From the NCBI RefSeq assembly GCF_024055715.1, contig NZ_JAMXMV010000001.1:1116001-1180000 (forward strand): DNA of 64,000 bases, read 5' to 3'. The notes beneath the pieces are model-generated. The model searched no databases. It had not been told where the DNA came from and was given only the letters and a program-made list of their open reading frames with translations. The DNA is from Actinoallomurus soli (GTDB lineage Bacteria > Actinomycetota > Actinomycetes > Streptosporangiales > Streptosporangiaceae). Positions 1 through 8,205 of this stretch are shown one piece after another (the first letter of the stretch is position 1; each line of letters opens with the position of its first letter). A program made the translations under genes and the position numbers.

Positions 1-580
1 GGGTGCGGATGTTCGGGCTCTCGATGAAGATCTCGGTCCGCCCCGTGTGGCTCGCCGTGGCGGCGACGGCCACCGCCTGGACGGCGCCGGTGCGCAGGTT
101 CTTGTGCAGGTCCCGCCAGCTCAGCATGCCGGCCAGGGCGGTGCCCAGCGGCCGCGTGTCGAGCAGGCCGCCGGTCATCGGGACGGGCATGTTGCCCAGC
201 CGGAGCAGGTAGCGCATCGCCGCGAACGGCAGCGTCGGCAGGACCGGCTTGAAGACCATGTGCCGGCGCACCGATCGCCACATCGTCAGCGCGCGTTCCG
301 CCGCCTCGGCGGCGTCGAGGTGCGCGAGGGAGGCGAAGAGCGCGGCGTTGATCGCGCCGGCGCTGGTGCCCACGAAGACGGACGGCCGGTAGCCCCGGTT
401 GTCGAGTTCCGGCAACAGGACCGACATCACCCCGGCCTCGTACGCGCCGCGCGCCCCGGCCCCCGCCAGCACGATGCCGACGGTGCCCTCCGCCGGTGGT
501 TCCTCGCGCCTGCCGCGCTGGGTCCGTTCTCGCTGCTCCTCGCGATCCTGCTGCCGCGCACGCTGAGCCGTCTCTGTCAT
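1..580 (-). CDS. Patatin-like phospholipase, 3' end outside window
   Basis: The first 193 residues of a patatin-family serine lipase are present; the rest lies beyond the left edge. After a charged, Arg/Gln/Glu-rich N-terminus (about residues 1-32) comes the glycine-rich oxyanion loop GAGARG (40-45) and the nucleophile elbow GTSAG (Ser73). The family uses a Ser-Asp dyad to cut acyl chains from phospholipids; the Asp would lie outside the window. The ATG at 578-580 follows GAGGAGGG at good spacing. It is in line with the biosynthetic operon but separated from the MFS gene by 177 bp holding short repeats, so co-transcription is uncertain. There is no signal peptide, so it is probably cytoplasmic or peripheral. 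Confidence 0.85.
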   Translation of the reverse strand, partial: MTETAQRARQQDREEQRERTQRGRREEPPAEGTVGIVLAGAGARGAYEAGVMSVLLPELDNRGYRPSVFVGTSAGAINAALFASLAHLDAAEAAERALTMWRSVRRHMVFKPVLPTLPFAAMRYLLRLGNMPVPMTGGLLDTRPLGTALAGMLSWRDLHKNLRTGAVQAVAVAATASHTGRTEIFIESPNIRT

Positions 581-694
581 CGGTGCCCTCCTCGAGTTCC
601 GTGCCGTTTTCGGGACATGCGAGGGGGTCAACCACGCAATGCCCGGTCTCACGGCGGGGAACCCCAAGAGAACGCACAGGTAGTTCGCGGATTG

Positions 695-725
695 CACGCA
701 CGACCACGCACGACCACGCACGACC
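695..725. repeat. Short 10-bp tandem repeat
   Basis: The unit cgaccacgca occurs twice in full (701-710, 711-720), flanked by partial copies. A GC-rich self-complementary stretch (731-748) follows towards the MFS stop and could act as a weak terminator. This is most of the 177-bp gap between the MFS and patatin genes; nothing else is evident there. Confidence 0.5.
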
Positions 726-757
726 GCGTCGGCCGGCCCGGCCGCCGGGGAACGAGG

Positions 758-1912
758 TCAGGGCTCCTGCATCGCCGGTCTCCGCTGCGGGTTCGTCGTC
801 CAGGACAGCAGCGCCGACACGACCGCGCAGGCCATCATCACCCAGTACACGGCCGGGTAGCCGGACGCGTTCGCGATGAGTCCCGCGAACGGCCCGCCCA
901 CCGCCAGCCCGACGTCCCAGAACGAGGTGAATCCGCCCAGCGCGGCGCCCTGCTGGGACGGCTCCGTGCGGTTGATGACGAGCAGGGCGAGCGCCGGGAA
1001 CAGCAGGGACAGGCCCGCTCCCATCACGAGCCCGCCGATGATCACCGTGACCAGGTTCGTGGCGACGGCGACGATCAGCAGCCCGACGGCCTCGACGACC
1101 GCCGACCAGAACGCCACCTGCCGCGCGCCGAGCCGGTCCGGCAGGTTGCCGATGACCAGCCGGACGCCGACGTACGTCACGCCGTAGGCGTTCAGCCCGG
1201 CGATCCCGTCGGAGACGCCGCGCGCCGCCATGTGCAGCGCCACGAACGACGACAGCGCCGCGTAGCCGAGGGCGGCGAGCGACAGCGCGATGCCCGGCAC
1301 CACCGTGCCGGCAGGCAGGATGGCCGCACGGGTCCTCGCCGCGGTCTCGGCCCGCTCCGGGCGTTCCCGCAGCGACACGACGAGGAGGCCGAGCGCGCCG
1401 ACGGCGACGCACAGGCCCCAGACGGCGGAGAAGCCGCTCTCCCGCATCGCCACCGTGCCGAACAGCGCGCCGAGCGTGATGCCCAGCCACATCGAGATGC
1501 CGTACAGCCCGACGACGCGGCCGCGTCGCTCGGTCGGGCACAGCCGCACCAGCCAGGCCGCGCCCGAGGTGTAGACGGTGCCCTCGCCCATGCCGTGCAG
1601 GATCCGGACGGCGACCAGGACCGGCACGTCGCGGGCGGCGTAGTAGCCCGCGCCGGCGAGGACGCAGATCGCCGTGCCGGCCAGCATGACGAGTTTGTAG
1701 CCGTGACGGTCGCCGAGCCGCCCCGCGATCGGCCGCGTGACGACCGCGGCGACGGCGATCGCCGCGGTCACGACGCCCACCTCGACCTTGTCGCCGTGCA
1801 GTTCCCGCAGCACGTAGAAGGGCAGGGTGGCGAGCGACGCCCCGACGCCGAGCAGGCAGAGGAAGATCCCGCCGAACATCGCGGCGTACGGGCGGTAGAA
1901 CGAGAGCCTCAT
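758..1912 (-). CDS. MFS transporter, probable exporter of the locus product
   Basis: A 384-residue polytopic protein with about 12 hydrophobic segments and the Major Facilitator layout: motif-A-like GRLGDRHGYK between TM2 and TM3 and a charged central loop (about 190-205, RERPERAETAARTR). The ATG (1910-1912) overlaps the stop of the shell-protein gene as ATGA, so the two are translationally coupled. Drug/proton antiporters of this type commonly end biosynthetic operons, and export of the sulfated product is the natural inference, but sequence alone does not give substrate or direction. Confidence 0.85.
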   Translation of the reverse strand: MRLSFYRPYAAMFGGIFLCLLGVGASLATLPFYVLRELHGDKVEVGVVTAAIAVAAVVTRPIAGRLGDRHGYKLVMLAGTAICVLAGAGYYAARDVPVLVAVRILHGMGEGTVYTSGAAWLVRLCPTERRGRVVGLYGISMWLGITLGALFGTVAMRESGFSAVWGLCVAVGALGLLVVSLRERPERAETAARTRAAILPAGTVVPGIALSLAALGYAALSSFVALHMAARGVSDGIAGLNAYGVTYVGVRLVIGNLPDRLGARQVAFWSAVVEAVGLLIVAVATNLVTVIIGGLVMGAGLSLLFPALALLVINRTEPSQQGAALGGFTSFWDVGLAVGGPFAGLIANASGYPAVYWVMMACAVVSALLSWTTNPQRRPAMQEP

Positions 1913-2784
1913 GCGGCGGCGTCCTCGGGGACGACGAGGTAGAACAGCGCGGGGAGGAGCACGGCGAGCCCCTCGTGGACCTCGGCGCAGACGGCGACGC
2001 CCGGCCGCGCGAAGGTCCCCGGCGGGGGCTCCGCCACGCGGATCACGGAGCGGCGCGCGTCCAGGAGCCGGGCCGCGACCGAGATGTCGCCGACGAGGGC
2101 CGTGCCCGGGGGCACCCACCGGTTCCGGCTGATCTTCATGCCGTTGCTCGCGGCCAGCTCCGCCAGCAGCCCGTTCCGGCCGAGCAGGCGGTGGTAGAAG
2201 TCGTTCGGGTTGACGATCATCGCGTGCGGGGTGGCGCCCGTCTGCTCGATCTCGTCGCAGGCCGTCAGGATGCCGGTGACGTAGTCGCGGTAGGCGATCC
2301 GGGCGATGTCCGGGTGGTTGACCAGGCCGTACGGCCCGTTCGTCAGCGCCTGGTTCTCCGCGGTCGCCAGGCGTACGAGCAGCCGGTAGTCGAGGAACTC
2401 GGCGAGCGCGTCCGGGTCGCCGGCGAGCCCCTCGGGGATCTGCACCCACGCCCGGATCGGGTGGACGCCCGCCTCGGCCGTGCCGAACCGGAACGCGGCC
2501 TCGCGGCGGACGCCGGCGTCGAGCACCGCGCCGGCGTCCCCGGTGTCCGGCCGGGTCTCGGTCCAGAACCGCACGACGTCCTCGCCGACCGGGCGCACCT
2601 TGAGCAGGTTCCGTACGGTCAGCCGCGGCCGGTCCTTCGTGGGCTCGTGCGCCTCGGTGATCGTGTAGTCGAATCTGACCTCGGCGTGCTCGGGGTCGGC
2701 CGCGAAGGCCCGCGCGAACAACTGTCCGGGGGACCGCCGCAGCGGATCGGTGGTGGTCTGCGCCGGCACTGTCTCTGTCGTCAT
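1909..2784 (-). CDS. HK97-fold shell protein, Family 3 encapsulin-like
   Basis: 291 residues with the order of elements found in HK97-type capsid and encapsulin proteins: an N-arm (SPGQLFARAF, about 18-27), an E-loop-like strand region, the segment HPIRAWVQIPEGLAGDPDAL followed by a long helix and TNGPYGLVNHPDI (the place of the phage 'G.gqp.GLL' loop), then AMIVNPNDFYHRLL, GTALVGDISVAARLLD and a C-terminal ALFYLVVPE strand. No portal, terminase, protease or tail gene is nearby, so this is a domesticated capsid. It sits 12 bp after the sulfotransferase with its own AGGAG site and overlaps the MFS start. Family 3 (natural product) encapsulins occur in actinobacterial and myxobacterial biosynthetic loci, often with sulfotransferases and NRPS-type enzymes. 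The HK97 fold is fairly secure; the family assignment rests on context. Confidence 0.72.
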   Translation of the reverse strand: MTTETVPAQTTTDPLRRSPGQLFARAFAADPEHAEVRFDYTITEAHEPTKDRPRLTVRNLLKVRPVGEDVVRFWTETRPDTGDAGAVLDAGVRREAAFRFGTAEAGVHPIRAWVQIPEGLAGDPDALAEFLDYRLLVRLATAENQALTNGPYGLVNHPDIARIAYRDYVTGILTACDEIEQTGATPHAMIVNPNDFYHRLLGRNGLLAELAASNGMKISRNRWVPPGTALVGDISVAARLLDARRSVIRVAEPPPGTFARPGVAVCAEVHEGLAVLLPALFYLVVPEDAAA

Positions 2785-2796
2785 GCCTGCTCCTGC

Positions 2797-3513
2797 TCAG
2801 AACGCGTGCTGGACGAGTCGCTCGTAGAACGGCAGGTGGTGGTCGTAGAAGGACTTGAGGGTGGTGTCGTTGTCGACCGTGACGGGATAGGTGTTCCGGT
2901 GGCTCGTGAAGCCGGTGCTGTGGCTCGCGTCGACGTGCCACTCGCGGGTCCGCCGCCATTCGGGCCGCTCACCGGCCTCCCAGGCGAGCGACTCGGGGAG
3001 GAACGGCAGCCCGGTGTAGGCGCAGAATGTCTTCACGACCGTCTCCGGGTCGTCCAGGAGGCGCTCCGCGCGGATGACGAGCGGCACGCGGCCGGTGGCG
3101 GACCGTACGACCTCGAACAGCGCGCACAGGCGCTCGTAGCCGATCTCCGCGCAGGTCACCGCGGGCTTCACCGCGTAGTGCGAGCTGATCGTCTGCTTCG
3201 GATCGCGGACGATGAAGGTGTGGGTCAGCGCGGCGAGGCGCTCGCGGGGGAAGGCGTACTCGTAGTCGACGACCTCCTTGACGAACACGGGCCGGGTCCG
3301 GCCGAGCTCGGTGAGCCGGGCGAGGAGCTCCTCCTCCGACCGCGCGGTCGCCCGGCCGCCGTCCGGGGCCGGCACCGCGACCTCGCCCTCCTCGGTCAGC
3401 GCGAGGAACGGCTCGTGCAGGACCGCGACGTCGCCGCGTTCGAGCATCATGCGCAGGAACGCCGTCGAGGCCGAGCGCGAGTGCGCCCACATCACGATCA
3501 CACCGGCGCTCAC
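2797..3513 (-). CDS. PAPS-dependent sulfotransferase family protein
   Basis: 238 residues. The N-terminus carries the 5'-phosphosulfate loop variant WAHSRSASTAFL (residues 9-20; the usual form is PRSGST), and FIVRDPKQTISSHY matches the 3'-phosphate binding Arg/Ser segment. Family enzymes transfer sulfate from PAPS to hydroxyl or amine acceptors. The GTG (3511-3513) overlaps the reductase stop as GTGA, so translation is coupled. A probable substrate is the alcohol produced by the reductases upstream. It is also the enzyme class most often noted beside Family 3 encapsulins and therefore the best cargo candidate; its C-terminal tail (ERLVQHAF) or N-terminus could hold a targeting signal, but none is recognisable by eye. 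Confidence 0.8.
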   Translation of the reverse strand: MSAGVIVMWAHSRSASTAFLRMMLERGDVAVLHEPFLALTEEGEVAVPAPDGGRATARSEEELLARLTELGRTRPVFVKEVVDYEYAFPRERLAALTHTFIVRDPKQTISSHYAVKPAVTCAEIGYERLCALFEVVRSATGRVPLVIRAERLLDDPETVVKTFCAYTGLPFLPESLAWEAGERPEWRRTREWHVDASHSTGFTSHRNTYPVTVDNDTTLKSFYDHHLPFYERLVQHAF

Positions 3514-4493
3514 ATCGACCACCACGCCGGGACCCGGTCCCAGCGGTGCTTCCGCAGCTCGCGCAGCAGCGCGTCGTCGAGCGGCCGGCCGTCGCCCACC
3601 GCGAGGTTGGCGCGGACGTGGGCCGGCTTGCGCATCCCGGGGATCACCGTGCTCACCGCCGGGTGGTGCAGGATGAACCGCAGCGCCAGCTCGGGCAGTG
3701 ACATGCCGTCGGGGAGGATCTCCTTCAGGCGTTCGGCGCGTTCGACGCTCGGCTTGAGGTTCTCGTCGCAGAAGTAGGTCGCGCGCCAGTCCTCCTCCGG
3801 CCATGTGCTGTCGGCGGTCAGCGTGCCGGTGAGCGTTCCCTCGTCGAACGGCACGCGGGCGATGATCCCGATGCCGTCCCGCCGCGCGCGCTCGAACAAC
3901 ACGTCCTCGGGGGCCTGGTCGAAGATGTTGTAGATCACCTGGATCACGTCGATGAGGCCGGTGTCGAGCGCGGCGAGGCAGTTGGCCGGCTCCCAGCGGT
4001 TGACGCTGATGCCGACCGCGTCGATGACGCCCTCCCGCTTGAGGTCGCCGACGACCTCCTGCCAGCGCTCGTCGCCGGCCCAGCGGTCCTCCCACGTGTG
4101 GAACTGCAGGAGGTCGATGCGGGAGACGCCGAGGTTCTCCAGGCTGCGGTAGGTGTACTCCCGCATGTGGCCGGCCGGATAGGCGTCGTCGAGGGTGTCG
4201 CCGGGGCCGGGCGGCCACTCGCGGTTCTTCGGCGGGATCTTCGTCGCGACGTACAGCCGCCGGTCGGGGTGGCGCTTCAGCAGCGCGCCGAGCATCCGCT
4301 CGCTGATGCCGCGCCCGTACACCCAGGCCGTGTCGAAGAAGTTGCAGCCCAGCTCGACGGCCTCGTCCAGGCAGCGCGGCGCGAGGTCGTAGTCCCAGCC
4401 GGTGAAGTTGCCGGGGCCTCCGCCGATGCCCCACATCCCGTATCCGACCTCGCTGACCTTCCAGCCGAGGCCTCCCATCGTGCGATAGCGCAT
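3510..4493 (-). CDS. Aldo/keto reductase
   Basis: 327 residues with an aldo-keto reductase TIM barrel: catalytic Asp/Tyr in FFDTAWVYGRG, the Lys in ATKIPPK, the His in LLQFHTWEDRW, and NADPH-loop segments near TVIPGMRKPAHV. It uses NADPH to reduce aldehydes or ketones. The ATG at 4491-4493 follows AAGGCGAG; a longer reading to 4637 would run into the NRPS gene and is rejected. It starts 22 bp after the NRPS-like stop and shares a GTGA overlap with the sulfotransferase. The likely job is reduction of the aldehyde released by the NRPS-like terminal reductase, exposing a hydroxyl for sulfation. Confidence 0.88.
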   Translation of the reverse strand: MRYRTMGGLGWKVSEVGYGMWGIGGGPGNFTGWDYDLAPRCLDEAVELGCNFFDTAWVYGRGISERMLGALLKRHPDRRLYVATKIPPKNREWPPGPGDTLDDAYPAGHMREYTYRSLENLGVSRIDLLQFHTWEDRWAGDERWQEVVGDLKREGVIDAVGISVNRWEPANCLAALDTGLIDVIQVIYNIFDQAPEDVLFERARRDGIGIIARVPFDEGTLTGTLTADSTWPEEDWRATYFCDENLKPSVERAERLKEILPDGMSLPELALRFILHHPAVSTVIPGMRKPAHVRANLAVGDGRPLDDALLRELRKHRWDRVPAWWSM

Positions 4494-4515
4494 CGCTCGC
4501 CTTCCCGTCTCGTCG

Positions 4516-7500
4516 TCAGCTGGTGGAAACCTGGCGTCGCGGCCCCAGGGCGTTCCGGGGCTCCGGCGTCTCGCCCCGGATGAGGCGGGTCCGGTACGCG
4601 GCGATCGCGCCGTCGAGCGGTCCGTCGGTGAGCTCACGGCGCTCCTCGAGCCGGCGGCACTCGTCCTTGCGGAACAGCCGGGGGTTGTCGGTGAGCATGG
4701 CCGCGAAGGCGTCCTTCAGCGTCCGCTCGTCCGCGTCGGGCCGTCCGGGCAGGAGCGAGGCGAGGGCGGTCAGCTCCCGGTCGCCGGTGGCGAGCGCGGC
4801 CTCACGCACGCGGGCGAGGAAGTCGCCGCAGGGGACCACCGGAAGCGGCTCCATCACCGCGCCGAAGTCGACGCTTTCGGCGTGGAAGACGTTGAACGTA
4901 CGGCCCCAGGCGTCGCGGTCGCACACCGCGGCCAGCACCCGCGCCGCCACGTGGTCCACCGGCGTGTAGTCCGACCGGATCACGGCGTCGGGCCGCACTC
5001 CGAGGCGGGGGAACGCGGCGAGCAGCAGGTGGGTGAGCGCCGAGGTGTTCGGGTACGCGTTGTCCTCGCTCGGCATCACCTCGCCCAGCCGCAGCACGGT
5101 GACCAGCGCGCCGCGCTCCCGCGCCGCGGCCAGGTGCCGTTCGGCGACCAGCTTGGAGCGTGCGTACCCGCCCTCGGGCATCCGGGCGAGGGACGGGTCG
5201 AAGTCCTCGGGGAGCGGCGCGTCGTGGTGCGGCGCCTCGGCCTGCAGCGTCGCCAGCGTCGAGACGTGGTGCAGCGGCACCGGCCGGTGCGCCATCGCCA
5301 GCCGCAGCAGCTCGACCGTGCCGCGTACGTTCGCGTTGCGGTGCGCGCGGTAGTCGAACAGGAAGTTGACCATCGCGCCGTTGTGCAGCACCAGGTCGCA
5401 GGTGCGCGCCAGGTGCTCCCACGTCCGTGGGGCCAGGCCGAGGCCGGGCCGGGCCAGGTCGCCCGCGTAACCCTCGATCCGGTCGGCGAACCGCGACTCC
5501 CACAGGCCGCGTTCGGCGAGCGCGCCGACCACCCGCGCCGTCGCGCCGAAGTCGCCGCCGGCACGGGTCAGGCAGCGCACCCGCAGATCCGTGCGGGCCA
5601 GCAGCTCGTGGACGAGACGGCTGCCGACGAACCCGGTCGCCCCGGTCACCAGCACGGTCCGCAGCTCCCCGGCGCGGTCGGCGGCCCGGATCGGCTCGCC
5701 CTCCGGCACGGCCGCGTCGCGCACCATGAGGACCGGCTCCGCCTCGATCACCGCCCCGCCTCGCCGCCGGTCCTCGATCAGCCCGGTCAGCCCCTCGGCC
5801 GTCGGATGCTCGTACAGGTCCTGGACCTCCACCGGGATCCCGCACTCGGCGGTGAGCGTGCGCACCAGCGACAGTGCCTGGAGGGAGTCCCCGCCCGCCT
5901 CCATGAAGTGCGCGTCCGCGGTCAGGTCCGGTCGGCCGAGCACCGAGCGGAGCGCCCGCAGCACCTGCTCGGCCGGCGTCGCCGCGGGCGGGCCCCCGGC
6001 CAGCCGTGCCGCGTCCTTGGCGAGCCGGGCGTCGAGGACGGCCTGGAGCCGTCCACGGTCGGCCTTGCCGTTGTCGTTCAGGGGGATGTCCGGCAGCAGG
6101 AAGTAGTACCGGGGCACGCTGATCCGGGGCAGCGTGCGGCGCAGCCCGTCCCGCAGCGCGTCGACCGTCAGGCCCGTGCCGGAGACGAACAGGGCCAGCG
6201 ACCTCGTGCCCGCCTGCTCGGCGACCAGCACCTCCGCCTGCCGTACCCCGGGGCACCTCTCGGCCGCCACCGCGATCTCGCCGAGTTCGACCCGGACCCC
6301 GCCGATCTTGACCTGGAGGTCCTTGCGCCCGGAGAAGTACAGCAGCCCCTGGTCGTCGAGGTGGCCGAGGTCGCCGGTGCGGTAGAGCCGGTCGCCGGGG
6401 ATCTGCGGGAACGGGTTCGGGACGAACGCCCGCGCGGTGGCCTCCGGCGCGCCCAGGTAGCCGGCGCCCAGGCAGGCGCCGCCGATGACGATCTCGCCGA
6501 CCGTGCCGGGCGGCACCGGGCGGAGGGCGTCGTCCACGACGACGGCGTAGCAGTTGTCGATCGGCCGGCCCAGCGGCACCAGATCGCCGTCCGCGGGAGA
6601 GACGGTGTGGAACACCATCCCGATGCTCGCCTCGGTCGGCCCGTAGCCGTTGGTCACCGTCAGGCCCGGCAGCTGCGCCATCATCCGGTGGACGGCGCCG
6701 GGGTTGAGCGGCTCGCTCCCCACGATCAGCCAGCGCAGCGACGAGAGGCCGCGCAGCGACTCCTCGTCCCGGTCCACCTCCGCCACCAGCGCGTTGAAGA
6801 TGCTGGAGACGAAGTCGGTGGCGGTCACGCGGTACTCCGCGATCGTGTCGATCGTCCGCCGCAGGTCGAGGAACTCGCCCTGAACCTGCAGCACCGTGTG
6901 CCCGCCCGTGATCAGCGGCAGGAACAGCTGCCACAGCGAGGAGTCAAAGGTGTGCTTGCTGTTCTGCAGCACCACGTCCGCGCCGGTCACGCCGAAGTAC
7001 CGCGCCATCGCGCGCAGCCGGTTGGTCAGCCCTTCGTGCCGGTTCATGGCGCACTTGGGCGTGCCCGTCGTCCCCGAGGTGAAGAAGCCGTAGGCCAGGT
7101 CGCCGGGGTCCGGCGCCTCGGTGTCGGGCCGCCCCGCCGGCGCGATCCGGTCGACGTCGACGACGACCGCCCGGTCCCGGTGCTCCGCCGGGACCGCGTC
7201 CGCCGCCGCGCACGGCACCGGCGTCCGGGGCAGCACGCCGAACGTGTCGCGGATCCGCTCGCGCGGCCACGCCGGGTCCAGCGGCACGAACGCCGCTCCG
7301 AGCCTCATCAGGGCCAGGTACGTGACCGGCAGTTCGAGGCTGTTCACCAGCAGGACCGGGACGACGTCGCCCTTGCGCACTCCGCGCTCGGCCAGCGTGG
7401 CCGTGAGGCCGTTCACCAGCTCGTCGAGCCGGCGGTAGGTGAGCGTGCGCCCCCCGCACGAGACGGCCGGGCGTTCGGGATGCCGGCCGGCCTGCTCGTC

Positions 7501-7611
7501 GATCAACGCCGACACCGGGCGGAACCCGCCGTGGTCGACCGCTCGTCCGGTGAAGCGCCGCTGGGACTGGTCGTGATGGTCGTTGATATCGTCGGCCGAC
7601 GGTCCGGGCAT
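4516..7611 (-). CDS. NRPS-like A-T-R enzyme (carboxylic acid reductase type)
   Basis: 1031 residues in three domains. Adenylation about 30-520: A3 FFTSGTTGTPK (176-186), A5 NGYGPTE (321-327), A7 YRTGDLG (410-416), A8 near 430-445 and A10 NDNGKAD with Lys516. Carrier about 545-615: EAGGDSLQ with Ser576 as phosphopantetheine site. Thioester reductase about 650-1031: NAD(P) loop VTGATGFVG (655-663) and the SDR motif YARSK. There is no condensation domain, so a single acid is activated, tethered and released by reduction. The ATG at 7609-7611 follows GGGGAGGTG. A rough by-eye specificity code is D-S-W-D-L-V-G-I-G-K; I do not recognise the substrate. A phosphopantetheinyl transferase must act from elsewhere. 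Confidence 0.92.
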   Translation of the reverse strand: MPGPSADDINDHHDQSQRRFTGRAVDHGGFRPVSALIDEQAGRHPERPAVSCGGRTLTYRRLDELVNGLTATLAERGVRKGDVVPVLLVNSLELPVTYLALMRLGAAFVPLDPAWPRERIRDTFGVLPRTPVPCAAADAVPAEHRDRAVVVDVDRIAPAGRPDTEAPDPGDLAYGFFTSGTTGTPKCAMNRHEGLTNRLRAMARYFGVTGADVVLQNSKHTFDSSLWQLFLPLITGGHTVLQVQGEFLDLRRTIDTIAEYRVTATDFVSSIFNALVAEVDRDEESLRGLSSLRWLIVGSEPLNPGAVHRMMAQLPGLTVTNGYGPTEASIGMVFHTVSPADGDLVPLGRPIDNCYAVVVDDALRPVPPGTVGEIVIGGACLGAGYLGAPEATARAFVPNPFPQIPGDRLYRTGDLGHLDDQGLLYFSGRKDLQVKIGGVRVELGEIAVAAERCPGVRQAEVLVAEQAGTRSLALFVSGTGLTVDALRDGLRRTLPRISVPRYYFLLPDIPLNDNGKADRGRLQAVLDARLAKDAARLAGGPPAATPAEQVLRALRSVLGRPDLTADAHFMEAGGDSLQALSLVRTLTAECGIPVEVQDLYEHPTAEGLTGLIEDRRRGGAVIEAEPVLMVRDAAVPEGEPIRAADRAGELRTVLVTGATGFVGSRLVHELLARTDLRVRCLTRAGGDFGATARVVGALAERGLWESRFADRIEGYAGDLARPGLGLAPRTWEHLARTCDLVLHNGAMVNFLFDYRAHRNANVRGTVELLRLAMAHRPVPLHHVSTLATLQAEAPHHDAPLPEDFDPSLARMPEGGYARSKLVAERHLAAARERGALVTVLRLGEVMPSEDNAYPNTSALTHLLLAAFPRLGVRPDAVIRSDYTPVDHVAARVLAAVCDRDAWGRTFNVFHAESVDFGAVMEPLPVVPCGDFLARVREAALATGDRELTALASLLPGRPDADERTLKDAFAAMLTDNPRLFRKDECRRLEERRELTDGPLDGAIAAYRTRLIRGETPEPRNALGPRRQVSTS

Positions 7612-8114
7612 CCACACCTCCCCGTGAGGGGTCACAAAAGGTGGGCGGGTCCTTTTCCGGGGCCCGCCGGAGATATTGGTGCGAAGCTGGCGGTAAATTA
7701 AGCTGCCCGTCGCGAATTCCGCAAGGCCCACTTTCGGGCGCCTTCTCCGGCCGCTCGCCGCGGAGCGGATGGTGACCATCTCATCGCCGTACGGAGTTCT
7801 CCCAGGAGGCGTGTCACCGGCGGGTCGGAGTCCAGACTCGTCGCCGACTGGCGGAGTTGACTGAAAGCCGGACGACGCCGACGCGAAGCCGTCACCTCTG
7901 GATTCGCCGCCTCCCAAGGGGCCGCGCGGAGTCGCGGGAGGGGCGATCGGAGCATATCGGCGGCGCGGGCACGGGCGCGCGCACCGGGTGGCGGACCGGG
8001 TGCGCGACGGCGGCCCGGACGCGACCGGACCGCACATATCGACGCCCCGAAGGGATCGCGACCTGCCCTTCCCGGGTTCCGGACCGACGGGCGGTTCGCT
8101 AGGCCCGGTTTCGG
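7612..8114. other. Intergenic promoter region of the NRPS-like operon
   Basis: About 500 bp without a convincing gene; ORFs here are Arg-rich and lack family features. A lower-GC patch at 7660-7700 contains, on the minus strand, TTTACC and TATCTC separated by 16 bp, a possible promoter for the NRPS-like operon about 60 bp upstream of its start. This is weak visual evidence. Confidence 0.35.
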
Positions 8115-8162
8115 TCAGATGATCTTGTAGCCGTTCGACGGCGGGATCGATCCGCCGTTCAT
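8115..8162 (-). CDS. Possible 15-residue micro-ORF after the oxidase gene
   Basis: An ATG at 8160-8162 opens a 15-codon frame (MNGGSIPPSNGYKII) ending at TGA 8115-8117, about 43 bp past the oxidase stop and in the same direction. No good Shine-Dalgarno is visible. The DNA overlaps a near-palindrome (cggcgggatcgatccgccg, about 8138-8156) that could equally be a transcription-termination or operator hairpin. Lower GC than its surroundings is the only other sign of function. Treat as a candidate peptide only. Confidence 0.2.
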   Translation of the reverse strand: MNGGSIPPSNGYKII

Positions 8163-8205
8163 CCGGAATGGATATCGTAATGGCCGGCGCGCAATTATCG
8201 GCCGC

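Noticed and set aside
1909-2784. Capsid-like gene as part of a prophage
   Set aside because: No integrase, terminase, portal, tail or lysis gene within the window; neighbours are biosynthetic and translationally coupled.
4882-7701. 939-codon plus-strand frame opposite the NRPS-like gene
   Set aside because: It is antisense to a gene with all A-T-R motifs, is Arg/Gly/His-rich and shows no domain; a GC-skew artefact.
7857-8102. 81-codon frame upstream of the NRPS-like operon
   Set aside because: Arg/Thr/Pro-rich, no ribosome site, no recognisable features.
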